Positions 7,969-17,269 of a DNA stretch of 17,377 bases are shown piece after piece; position 1 is the stretch's first letter, and every line of letters starts with the position of its first letter. The translations under genes were made by a program, and so were the position numbers. The DNA is from Smittium culicis. Its lineage: Eukaryota > Kickxellomycota > Harpellomycetes > Harpellales > Legeriomycetaceae. Below the pieces are notes generated by a model. The model saw nothing but the letters and a program-made list of their open reading frames with translations, was not told the DNA's origin and made no database searches. The stretch is from contig LSSN01001231.1 of NCBI GenBank assembly GCA_001970855.1, positions 1 to 17,377 of the forward strand. Reading direction: 5' to 3'.

Positions 7969-8608
7969 TATATAAAAGACAAGCCATAATCCGTATATCG
8001 CAAAAATACAAACCTTACAAAAAAAAATAAAGAGTCTGTACGTGCATATTTTTAAATATACTCGTCTCCTCATTTATTCAATAGTAAAGAAAAATTCTAG
8101 ACTTAAATACCTTTTTTTGCTCCCAATATAATATATAAAGTTGTGGCTTGCCTACTTTACATATTTTTAAGCACCTCTCTTATCTCCTCAATCGCAATCG
8201 CAATCAAACCTTATTCCTTTTATATCCTTTTTATTCTTAATCCCCTCCCCCTTATTTGTAGTATCGTTAACATAGACCATTTCTTCAAATTCCGTAATAA
8301 TAATAGCCCTTGTAAAAAGTCTATCATTAGCTCTACTGTTCTTTTAAAAAAAATCCATATAATCGCTAAATAATAGCTCCATTCTGCTCCTTCATTAAAT
8401 CATCATCCCTCCCATATATTCCCTTCATATTATCAAAAAATCTGCACCTTCTTACTACTACAAAAAATAAAAATAAAGCTTCTCTGCATATATATCAATA
8501 CTACTTACTTTACGTTTATTCTCATTAAATAAAAAAAAGTATCAAAGTACCCATAAATTCATATATTGCTTACTCTCAAATCTCAAAAAGTATAACAACT
8601 GGAAAAAA
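7969..8608 (+). promoter_or_regulatory. core promoter and long ATG-free leader of the desaturase gene
   Basis: A TATA box (TATATAAAAG, 7969-7978) is followed by 630 bp that is pyrimidine-rich and contains no ATG on the + strand before the start codon, while CAT occurs 18 times. That fits a transcribed 5' leader. Within it a consensus-like donor (GTACGT at 8038) and an acceptor after a strong polypyrimidine run (TATTTGTAG ending 8261) could bound a 224-nt leader intron. The TSS, probably near 8000, and the intron are inferences. Confidence 0.5.
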
Positions 8609-10075
8609 ATGTCTGTCCAAACCAATTCGCCAAAGGATCCTGCAATAGTTCCTAGACTAACAACTAATAAAGATCTCCCTACCTACACTAAAGATGAAAT
8701 CAGAGAAAGAGTAAAAAACAATGAATACCTAGTTGTCATCGACGGGTATGTCCTAAAACTCAACAACATGATGAAAAACCACCCAGGAGGCGAGCTAGCC
8801 CTCTACCACGCGATCGGAAAAGATGCCACCGACGAAATGCACGCTATGCATCCCGACTGGGTCTTCGAACAACGCGCAAACAAATACATCGTCGCCAAGT
8901 ATCTTGCCCAAGACAACAGCGTATCTTTTGTTGAAGATATTGATCTACCATACTCCAAGCCAACCCCTGTCGACAAATACATGTATGGCGGCAAAGTCTT
9001 TGACTACCCTGCAATCCAAAGGGACTACCAGGCTCTTTTCGAAAAGCTTCGTCGCGACGGCCTGTTCAAATGCAACTACGTTAACTACTTCATCGAAATA
9101 GCAAGATGGCTCATGTTTGCTTGCGGTGTCTTTGGGTTCTTGCTAATCGGTGAGCCTTCAGCCCTAAAATGTATCGCTTCTGCCCTTTGCACCGCCGCAC
9201 TTTGGCACCAAGCCGTTTTCACAGCGCATGATTTAGGCCACAGCGCTGTTACTGCTAACCGCAAACTCGACACTTTCATGGGAATCATTCTTGGCGATTT
9301 TATCGGTGGCCTTAGCGTAGGCTGGTGGAAAAAAAGCCACAATGTTCACCATATAGTCACTAACCAACCTGAAAATGACTCTGATATCCAACATTTACCA
9401 TTCTTCTCCATTTCGCCTGTGTTTTATGGCGGAGACTTGTTCTCTACATACTACAATAGGCCTCTGATTTTCGACGAGTTTGCTAAATATATTGTTGTGC
9501 TGCAGGATAAACTCTACTACATCATTATGATGTTTGGCAGATTCAACCTCTACGTTCTTAGCTGGCAACACGTTCTTTTGGACTCAGACTCTAGAAATCC
9601 AGTAGCTGAAACTGTTTGCTTATCACTGTTCTGGGTGTGGTATGGATGGTTACTATCACATCTCCCCTCAAAAAAGCTAATGCTTCTCCACTTCTTCATC
9701 AGTAACGCATTCACTGCGATTCTACACGTTCAAATAACATTGTCGCATTTCGGTATGCCTGTCCATTCTCCAGATCCTGTAAATGAAGTGTTTGCTGCAA
9801 GACAGATTCGCACCTCATTAGACGTTATCTGCCCAGAATTCTTTGACTTTTTCCACGGTGGCCTACAATTCCAAGTCGAGCACCATTTGTTCCCAAGACT
9901 TCCTCGCCACAATCTAAGACTCGTCAGACCCCACGTAATCGACCTATGTAAAAAGCATGGTATGCTGTACTCTGAAGACTACTTTTTGGGAGCTAATATT
10001 TTCACTATTAGAAAGCTCCGTGAAACTGCTGATATGATCAAAGCCCTCATCGTAGCCGAAAAAAAAATTGAATAG
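8609..10075 (+). CDS. cytochrome-b5 front-end desaturase, probably sphingolipid delta-8 desaturase
   Basis: This 488-aa protein without introns is an ER membrane di-iron desaturase that would insert a double bond into the long-chain base of ceramide, a step towards fungal glucosylceramide. The N-terminal cytochrome b5 domain (about 22-105) has the heme motif HPGG at 58-61 and a second His at 81 (or 78). The desaturase domain follows with hydrophobic segments around 165-200 and 335-380 and three histidine boxes: HDLGH 207-211, HNVHH 244-248 and QVEHH 422-426, whose Gln replaces His as in front-end desaturases. The stretch after box 2 (HHIVTNQPENDSDIQHLPFF) resembles yeast delta-8 enzymes more than fungal delta-6 acyl desaturases, but the two families are close, so the substrate is less certain than the family. 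The start has an A-rich context (aaaaaaATG). The leader and CCAAT cluster upstream are described separately. Confidence 0.93.
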   Translation: MSVQTNSPKDPAIVPRLTTNKDLPTYTKDEIRERVKNNEYLVVIDGYVLKLNNMMKNHPGGELALYHAIGKDATDEMHAMHPDWVFEQRANKYIVAKYLAQDNSVSFVEDIDLPYSKPTPVDKYMYGGKVFDYPAIQRDYQALFEKLRRDGLFKCNYVNYFIEIARWLMFACGVFGFLLIGEPSALKCIASALCTAALWHQAVFTAHDLGHSAVTANRKLDTFMGIILGDFIGGLSVGWWKKSHNVHHIVTNQPENDSDIQHLPFFSISPVFYGGDLFSTYYNRPLIFDEFAKYIVVLQDKLYYIIMMFGRFNLYVLSWQHVLLDSDSRNPVAETVCLSLFWVWYGWLLSHLPSKKLMLLHFFISNAFTAILHVQITLSHFGMPVHSPDPVNEVFAARQIRTSLDVICPEFFDFFHGGLQFQVEHHLFPRLPRHNLRLVRPHVIDLCKKHGMLYSEDYFLGANIFTIRKLRETADMIKALIVAEKKIE

Positions 10076-10581
10076 AATCCCACACCTTTCCTCACACTTC
10101 CCTTTATATAATATTTTTATCTTTTCTTCATTCCTTTTTATACTTTTATTCCCACTTTTTCAATTTCATTTTACTTTCAATAGAAACCTTTTTGTTCTTT
10201 ATTGTTTATCTTACTAATCAGTGTTTTCTATAATTCTACTGGTCTAAAACTGATTTCTAAGAATTTTCGTTTAAAAGTTTCCGGATCTTTAAATTATTCT
10301 GTCCAATCATTGACGCATAATATCTCAAAACTAGCCAAGAAATATCTAAATCATAAAAAATAAAATGTAAATCCCCATTATAATTTTTTTTTTCTATAGA
10401 TCACAAAAGAAAAAAAAAAAAAGTCGGAGCTGCGGATTTATAACCTAATAAAAATTTTCTATTATTATTAATGGATTCCTTTTTGCTACTAATTTTTAAT
10501 TAATAGCTGAATTTTCAAATATCCAAACAAAATACATTAAATTTTTTTTAAAAAAAAAAAAAAAAAGAAGCAGATGCAATA
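10076..10581. other. desaturase 3' flank and SLS1-like gene promoter
   Basis: The first part is pyrimidine-rich like the desaturase gene and is probably its 3' UTR. The remainder is AT-rich with long A and T runs, ending in T8A17 (about 10542-10566) just before the SLS1-like start. Only one CCAAT is present (10303-10307). A two-codon upstream ORF (ATG 10574, CAA, TAA 10580-10582) overlaps the SLS1-like ATG by one base. Confidence 0.55.
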
Positions 10582-13500
10582 ATGGTCTTTATAGCATGTA
10601 GACTACTCGGACCAAATTTCACAAAACGCTGCATTTCGAACTTTGCTGTTCACAAATGCTGCTCCAAGCAATCAATTACTGCAATTCAAAAAACTCTTAG
10701 TCTTACTCTCAAACCCGCATCTTTAAGCGTTCAGCCAGATAATTTCTTGCCTCAACGTCGACACTTACTTACTAACGCAACCAGTGGTTTTTCTGCTGCT
10801 AGCAAAACTATTTCATTAGATCCACGAAACAGTATTGTTCGCCATGGCCGCTGTATCAGCAGTTCTAGCTTCTCTAGTGACCAAAACACGCCCAGCGCGC
10901 AGAATCTTGGAAATTTAGCTAAAGACAAGCGCAACAACAGTCGTAACGACAATGTGCCTGAACCCCGGCCCTACAACCAAACAATAACTTCAACGCGCAG
11001 TTCCAAGTACCATCACGTATCCCGCAAGAAGCTAAAAAACACGTACACGCCACCGGCAAACGACTACGTATCCTACGACGACATCAAGGCCTCCATGAAG
11101 AAGCTGGAGACGAACAGGTCGGCGATAAGTATCGACATACTGAGCGAGTACATCCCGAAAACGGGCAAGTTCGCCGAGATCATGTCCAAAACGCCCGCGC
11201 AGCTGGTCGATATGTATGGCCCGCAAGGGTCGCTGAAAATCCTGAGGCAGTACTCCGACGAGATCAAGGAGGGCCGCAACGCGGTCATCAAGCAGCTGTC
11301 GACAGATTTCAACGCGCAGCTGCTGCGCGTGTACCTCAAGAAGAACAACCTGCTCGCTAACGACAGCAAGAAGAAGATGATTTTGCGCATAATCCGCAAC
11401 GTCTGGAGCTTTGAAACCGAAGCCTCCAACATGGACCTCAGCATAAAAAGCTACTTGAAAAAACACTACCTCAAATCCAAAAAAAGTAAGCTTTATATAC
11501 CAACTCCATCACCTTTTCATTTTTGTTTTTTGCTTATTCATTTATCATTATTAACAATAATCACTTAGAAGTACCGCTGTCTACTTTCAACTACTTCAAG
11601 CTCAAGGAAAACAGTAACCAAATTTCACTTACATCTCCATTTCCATTTTCCAAAAATTTTCTACTCTTCCTTTTTTATCGCTATTATCATCATCATTTTT
11701 TTTTTTTTTTAAAAATAAATATTGTATACCGGCTGGTATTTACCAAAAAAAAAAAAAAAATTAGTGAACCATTGAAATAAAAAAAAAAAATAACCACCCC
11801 CCCTTTCTCCATAATCCTCATCCCATTTTTAGATAGGTACTTGTCGCAACTTGCCGCTGAACTTTTTGTTGTTGTTACTTTTGATGACATAACTAATAGT
11901 TTGATAATTTCAGGCGACCCCAAAAAATGTCTCGAGCTCGAATCGAAACTCCCGCAGTTCCTAGTAATAATTTTTTTTTTTTTGAATTATTATCACTATT
12001 GTTTATTTCCAAATTTCCTTTTCACGACTCCTTATTTTCCTTCCTTTCCTTTTCTCTGGCGTCATAAAATAACCTTTTATTTAAAAAAATTTTTTTTTTC
12101 TTGTATCGTTATATTTGATTTAACCAGACAAGCTTGAATCTGTTCCAGTTCGATGTATCAAGGTACGGCGTTCCCATCGCTCTTTCAAAGAATCAGTTTA
12201 GCTGTATCAACGATGCAGTATTCAAGCGCACCGGGGCGCACTTGGACATGAAGTCATCCGAGAATATAGTTAAAATCCACGAATCGTCAGTATCCCAGTT
12301 CGAAAACATAAAAAACCAGATCTTACCCTTGCTCATTCAGGTATCCCACCTCTCATTCTCCTCCTATTCCTCCTTCCCTAATAACATTTTCATTTCAAAA
12401 ATATTAACTGATTTAACCTAAATTATTTAAAAAAAAACTATGTATATATATGCTTATTTTTGGTTTTGTCTTATATTGTAGAACGAGAAGAACGTTCCAG
12501 TAGTTTTAATTGATGGTAAGGAAACAGAGCTGAACATAGTTTCCGCATCAAGTCCACTATCTAACCAAGAGATTAGGTCTGAGCTTTACGAGAATCGTCT
12601 AGTGAATGCCAAGGTATGTTTCCATTATACCTAATATAACTAAAAAAATTCTCTTCGCACTGTTTTTTTTTTTCCTTCATCAAATAATCTACGCCCTTTT
12701 TATTTAATTATTTTTATTTTTATTTTTATTTTTTGGTGATTAACAGGCGCTTGGAAAGGCTGTTTTGGGAGACGTTTCGAGCCACAAACTGTTAGTTTTG
12801 AGGGACAGTGGAGCTAGATTTGAAAGCCAGAGGCTGTATGATTACTGGGGCGCTCATTTGAGCGAGTTTGTGAATAAAGCTGCAGTAACAAGCAAATTAG
12901 ATTCAAAGATTGAATATTATGCTGAACTTGGGAAGGTGTTTATGCACTATAGGCCAAGGTACGTATTTCGCTTTATTTTCAATTCATTTTATTTAGAGTT
13001 TGGGCAATGATCCAAGCTCGCGAAGGAGAGGCGACGATGAGTAAACTGATGGTTGTTTTTAATGCCCAATTAGAGAGGATGATACGGAGAGTAGTGTTGG
13101 AAAAGTAGACGGTATAGAAGGGTTCGGAGAGAGCTCGTTGTCAGCAGCCAAAGTCCTTGTGGACACTAACACGATATTCGGCTTTTTCAGCGGGTAAATA
13201 ATTAGATTACTTTATTAATTGTTGAAATCACTATAATAATTCAAAAACATGTATATTTACATTATTTTTTTTTTGGCGGGCGATGTTTAGGGTTCCATCA
13301 TACAATTGGACGAATAAGCAGTATTTAAAAGAGGATGTCAGCAATACGGCAACAGTTGTGCTTGAGCCTTTAAATGAGGAATGGGGAAGCAGTGAAGCCA
13401 TCAAGTGTGAGGTAGTTCTAGAAAGTGAAGGAAATAAAGGACTTGGAAGAGTCAAGGAAATTAGAAGAATAGTTAGCAGCAGTCAACTGAATACACTAGT

Positions 13501-14176
13501 TCCCGACGGGTAAAAAAATTTTTTTTTACTTTTTACTTTTTGAATTTTTTTAGTTAGTTAGCTAGTTAGTGTTTAACATGTTAAACTTGGCGGGGTTTAT
13601 AGGCTATACGATATCGAGTTTAATATGCAAGTGGTAGAAATTGTGGACGATGGAACTGAAGTGTACAAAAAAATCAAGTCTTTACTTGAGCGAATAAACA
13701 TGAGCAAGTAAGCAATAACTATACACACACTTTTATATATATTTCAATATTGATTAGCCACTAATAAATTATTTTTTAAATAAAAAAAAAAAAACAGGAT
13801 TAGGGATAAGGAATATCTCGGGTCTATGAAGGGGGAGGATATCGGTGGCCAGGAGTATGGTCTGAAGGGGCTATGGTTTGAGGAGCACAAGACGTACACT
13901 CTAGGAGATAAGACGCAGATACAACTGAGTAAGAGCAGGAACTTGATGGCGAGTAAAGCAATGACGAGCCGAGTAAAGGTAAAAATGATTACATATTACA
14001 AATGCTATCGTTATTATGATATAAATCAGATTTTAATTTGAATGATAAATGATGTATATTAGATATGCGCAGATACAGCAGAAAACGAGGACTCAGAAGC
14101 AGCGCGAACAAAGTGGGAGAAGTTTGTTAATTTAGCACTGTCGGGATCGTTCCTAGAAAAAACATCGCCGTTCTGA
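10582..14176 (+). CDS. SLS1-like mitochondrial inner-membrane-bound regulator, 11 exons
   Basis: My splice model is join(10582-11485, 11569-11613, 11833-11963, 12128-12340, 12482-12613, 12747-12958, 13074-13193, 13291-13509, 13603-13707, 13798-13978, 14063-14176). It gives 2376 nt, 791 aa, with every junction GT-AG and the frame kept throughout. Yeast SLS1 (643 aa) is a mitochondrial membrane protein that couples mitochondrial transcription to translation, and this copy should act there. The N-terminus (MVFIACRLLGPNFTKRCISN) is a plausible presequence. Residues 1-160 are low-complexity. A SAP-like helical segment lies at about 238-276 (LLRVYLKKNNL...RIIRNVW), then a KH-like segment around 302-360 with LIISGDPKKC, as in the SLS family. 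The 45-nt second exon rests on phase and family fit. The intron 6 acceptor was chosen at 13073 because that at 12996 leads to a stop. Exons 1-4 are C-rich, later exons G-rich. Family assigned from remembered patterns. Confidence 0.83.
13571..13586. repeat. perfect 16-bp palindrome in intron 8 of the SLS1-like gene
   Basis: GTTTAACATGTTAAAC is fully self-complementary and lies 17 nt before the intron 8 acceptor (AG at 13601-13602), next to a run of GTTA-type repeats (about 13550-13570). It may form a small hairpin near the branch site; no function is claimed. Confidence 0.7.
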
Positions 14177-14629
14177 TAACATTTTCTTTTTATTTTATCA
14201 AAGAATTACTGATTTAATAGAAAAAGTGTACTTTAAGGGACAAAATTGTGATTTTTTCAGCTTTTTTTTATAAAGTTTATTAATGAGCTACTACAATATT
14301 TCAATTGTTAAAATTTAAATTTTTTCAGGTTTTAATTTAATTTTAATTTACTAGTTGAGTGAAAATGGTATAAATAGGGACTCACGAAAACATTGTATTG
14401 TTGGGATAATAATTTCATTTACTAAGGCAATATGTTTTTTTTTCTATCTTTTTTGCCCGAATATTAATGAGGAACTATAATGGGTTGTCTGTGAATTACA
14501 TTACAGGGATAAATAAAACAACTTTTATTTTTTTTATTTAGCAAAGATTATAAATGCGAAATGAAACAAAAGTTCCATAAAGACGCGTGAGTGAACTGAA
14601 CGCGAAATACTTTACACAAACATGATTCT
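14177..14629. other. SLS1-like gene 3' flank, nothing recognised
   Basis: AT-rich DNA that presumably holds the SLS1-like 3' UTR and terminator. I see no ORF or RNA gene. CCAAT boxes are absent here and begin abruptly at 14630. Confidence 0.5.
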
Positions 14630-15258
14630 ATTGGTTATTTACCACAACGCGTAAATGTCCAAGGCATGTAATATTTGTATGTGTGGTCCAATATCCACTG
14701 CTATTGGTAATTAATAGCAACCAATAAGGGTAGCTATTGGACTGATTATTGGGACATGGTTGATGTATTTTTAGATTTGCTATTATTAGGAAATGGAGAT
14801 CCTGTATTTGCTAATTGCATTTGCGGAGAGAATGTTCTAGACCAATACCACTGCTGATAAATGTTATTATTGGCCACAAATAGTATTGTTAATTGCATCT
14901 TTTTATTGGATATTTTAGGAGTCAATAGCCTTTGGATGCACGAATAGTATCAAGCAAGAATAGGATTGTTTTCAGCGATAGGCCAGAAAATGGTGCAAGT
15001 TGGCGTTGATGGGGCTTATTGGGCGTGCTGAGGGAGAGAGGTAAACAAGCGAAGGTGTTTTGCTGGCGGGAAGAATAGAGCGTGCTGGTTGGCTGGATGT
15101 GAGACAAAGCAAAGGACGTGAATGCAGCCAATGGGTAGTTATAAGCGAGGAGGCAAATGAGGAGGAAAAAAAAAGAGACAAATGGGAGGGACAAGAGGGC
15201 TATAAAGTCTAGGCTTCAGGGCCTCTCGACTTGAAGCTTTTCCTTCTAAACAGCCAAT
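14630..15258. promoter_or_regulatory. cluster of twelve CCAAT boxes in the HAP5 promoter
   Basis: CCAAT on either strand starts at 14630, 14688, 14703, 14721, 14736, 14748, 14842, 14869, 14905, 15018, 15128 and 15254. Five of these lie within 65 bp (14688-14752). Base composition predicts between one and two in 629 bp. This is the binding site of the HAP2/3/5 (NF-Y) complex, and the gene directly downstream encodes HAP5, so autoregulation is a natural inference. TATA-like boxes lie at 15201 (TATAAAG) and 15291 (TATATAAG). Confidence 0.65.
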
Positions 15259-15425
15259 TCGAAAGCCTTTCTTATTCCCTGTAATTATACTATATAAGCT
15301 CTCTCTTATCATTAGCTGCTCCTCAAATTACCTGCAGTTCTCTAATTATTGCCCATTAACTCAATTCCCTCACCTCTGCTATAACCCACTCACAGACTTC
15401 CTTAACTACCTATATTTAACCAGCC
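15201..15425 (+). promoter_or_regulatory. HAP5 core promoter and leader
   Basis: TATAAAG at 15201-15207 and TATATAAG at 15291-15298 are both plausible TATA boxes. The + strand changes from G-rich (26 G, 6 C in 15001-15060) to C-rich (5 G, 18 C in 15301-15360) in this interval, as at the desaturase promoter. No ATG occurs between about 15215 and the start codon, which has a good context (CAGCCATGG). Confidence 0.55.
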
Positions 15426-16416
15426 ATGGAACAAATGCAGAAATTCATATCCGACTTCTGGATGATGCAGCTCCAGGAAATTCAGACCTCTGACATCGAC
15501 TTCAAGACCCACACCTTGCCCCTTGCTAGAATCAAAAAGGTCATGAAATCTGACCCTGAAGTCAAGGTACGCCCTCTTCACTCTCCCTCCGTTACCTCTT
15601 CTGCTCTAATAACATACCCCCATTATACTTTCGTAGTATCTAACTTGCTAACATTATTTACTTTTTTTTATTTCTTACGTTTTTTGCTAGATGATCAGCG
15701 CTGAAGCTCCTGTCTTATTCTCCAAAGCCTGCGAAATCTTCATCAAGGAACTTACTCAAAGAGCCTGGGTCAACGCCGATACAAACAAAAGACGCACCTT
15801 GCAGAGACAAGACGTCGCACTTGCCGCCGCCAGAAGCGAAATGTACGACTTCCTCATTGACGTCGTTCCACGCGACGAATTCATAAACACTGGCAAGAAG
15901 TCCGGCGCCGTTAAAGAAGAACTCCAGAACCAGATGTCTCAAGCTCAAGTCCAAAATCAAGTTCACAACCAGAACAACTTCACTGCCGCTGCTAACGCTG
16001 CCGCGGCCGTCCTCGCGCAGCAAGCCGTCCCAGGCTCAAACGCCGCCACTACTGCTGCCGCTGCTGCTGCTGCCGCCGCCGCAGCCGCAGCCTACTACAA
16101 CCCAAACTTACAGTACTTCTCTCCCCACATTGGTGACGTAAACTCCATGCACCACGCTACTGGCATCCCACAAGGCATGCCCGCTGGTGTCATGCCCGGC
16201 CACAACCCTGCCTACTACACCCACCTAAACCAGCAAGGCTACGAATGGCTCCAAAGACAGCAACAACAGCAGCAGCAGCAAATGCCCGTCGGCGGCGTCA
16301 ACCCAAACTACATGCACGCCGTAGGAAACCAAGCTATAGCCGCTAGCCTCCAAAACCAGCAAAAACATCAGGCTGAAACTCTCGCTGAACAAGCTAAAGC
16401 TGCCGCCAACAAATGA
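15426..16416 (+). CDS. HAP5: CCAAT-binding transcription factor subunit HAP5 / NF-YC
   Basis: Two exons, join(15426-15566, 15691-16416), with a 124-nt GT-AG intron at phase 0, give 288 aa. HAP5 pairs with HAP3 (NF-YB) through histone folds and, with HAP2 (NF-YA), binds CCAAT in nuclear promoters; in yeasts the complex controls respiratory genes. The histone-fold core spans about 30-111 and carries the family's most conserved segments: [31 protein letters not shown] and [11 protein letters not shown], ending [12 protein letters not shown]. The N-terminal [10 protein letters not shown] segment is also typical. The C-terminal half is low-complexity: an Ala run of 13 at about 169-181, then Gln/Pro/Asn-rich sequence with a Gln run of 8 at about 237-244, as often seen in activation regions. 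The ATG at 15691 that opens exon 2 is an internal Met, not the start. Confidence 0.96.
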
Positions 16417-16845
16417 TCGCACTCTATTTAATTTTACCTATTTATGCAACAACAACCAACACACTTTTTTTTTTCTTACTTTATTTCTATATATTGTACA
16501 TTTCCTCTCAATTTATAAACCTTCTCTCCATTCTAGCCTTCCCATTCGTCACTTACTTGTTCGCTTTTTTTATTAACTGTGAAATTTTATTTTATATTAC
16601 AAATTTACCCGACCAAATATTTGATCTATTTTGTTTTATTTTGGAAATTTAAACGATCTTTAATTTAAATCTTATCAAAATAACTACACTTCTTGGAAAA
16701 ACTTGATACTAAACTTAAATATGTTTAGCCAATTCCATATTACTTTTAAAATTGCAAATTCGCTGCTTGGTACAAAAGCCAATAAAAATAAAAATAGTTA
16801 TAATTAAACTAGAACCTGTTTTTTTTTTGTAACTATTATAAAATC
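16417..16845. other. HAP5 3' flank, nothing else recognised
   Basis: The first part is T- and C-rich like the HAP5 transcript and is probably its 3' UTR. An AATAAA-type signal (CCAATAAAAATAAA near 16780) could direct polyadenylation. No gene is seen before the right retroelement begins. Confidence 0.5.
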
Positions 16846-17146
16846 CTCTCTCTCTCTTGGAAAAGTTTTTCTTGGGCGAGCCAATAGGATTAGAGAATCT
16901 AAAAAAATTTATTTCTTATCTACTATTCACTTTTTTTTACGCCCTTACTAAATAAAATTGACTATAACCATCAAACACGTAGTCTATCGACTTTAACTTA
17001 TTAATACAACTTTGTTGACCTAGCCAAGAGCTACATTTTGGTACAAGTTTGGTCTCTTTAGACAAAGTTTAACTTTTGCAATTAAATTGTAAGTGCCCAA
17101 GTTTGGTGCACGGTTTTAATTAGCCAAATCGAGAAAAAAAAAAGTA

Positions 17147-17193
17147 CGCAAATCGCCGAATTTAACGAATTTGATTATTTCGACTAATTTGCG
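17147..17193 (+). promoter_or_regulatory. conserved inverted repeat in the retroelement 5' UTR
   Basis: CGCAAAT (17147-17153) can pair with ATTTGCG (17187-17193), and an inner CGAA (17166-17169) with TTCG (17179-17182). The whole segment is identical in the left copy (1212-1258 on the minus strand). It could be an RNA structure in the element's 5' UTR or part of an internal promoter; the function is inferred. Confidence 0.5.
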
Positions 17194-17269
17194 ACACAAA
17201 AAAAAGCCTGCACAAAAAAAATAAAAAATAAAAAAGCAAAGCAAAAAAAACACCCCAATTTACTCAAGT

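Noticed and set aside
7032..8003. Minus-strand ORFs of 65-87 codons before the desaturase
   Set aside because: Low-complexity composition, no recognisable domain, and overlap with promoter-like sequence; they are short enough to occur by chance.
11032..11466. Minus-strand ORF of 144 codons, and another at 11073-11444
   Set aside because: Both are shadows of the GC-rich part of SLS1-like exon 1, which has clear family features on the + strand.
11640..11780. Short plus- and minus-strand ORFs around the poly(T)/poly(A) tracts
   Set aside because: They lie in intron 2 of the SLS1-like gene and consist largely of Lys, Phe or Asn from homopolymers.
12997..13073. Earlier acceptor (AG at 12995-12996) giving an extra coding segment in SLS1-like intron 6
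   Set aside because: It reads into a TAG stop before joining the following coding block; the acceptor at 13073 keeps the frame through all later exons.
15691..15693. ATG at the start of HAP5 exon 2 as the gene start
   Set aside because: It would remove the first helix of the histone fold; the upstream exon at 15426-15566 supplies the conserved [13 protein letters not shown] segment and splices at phase 0.
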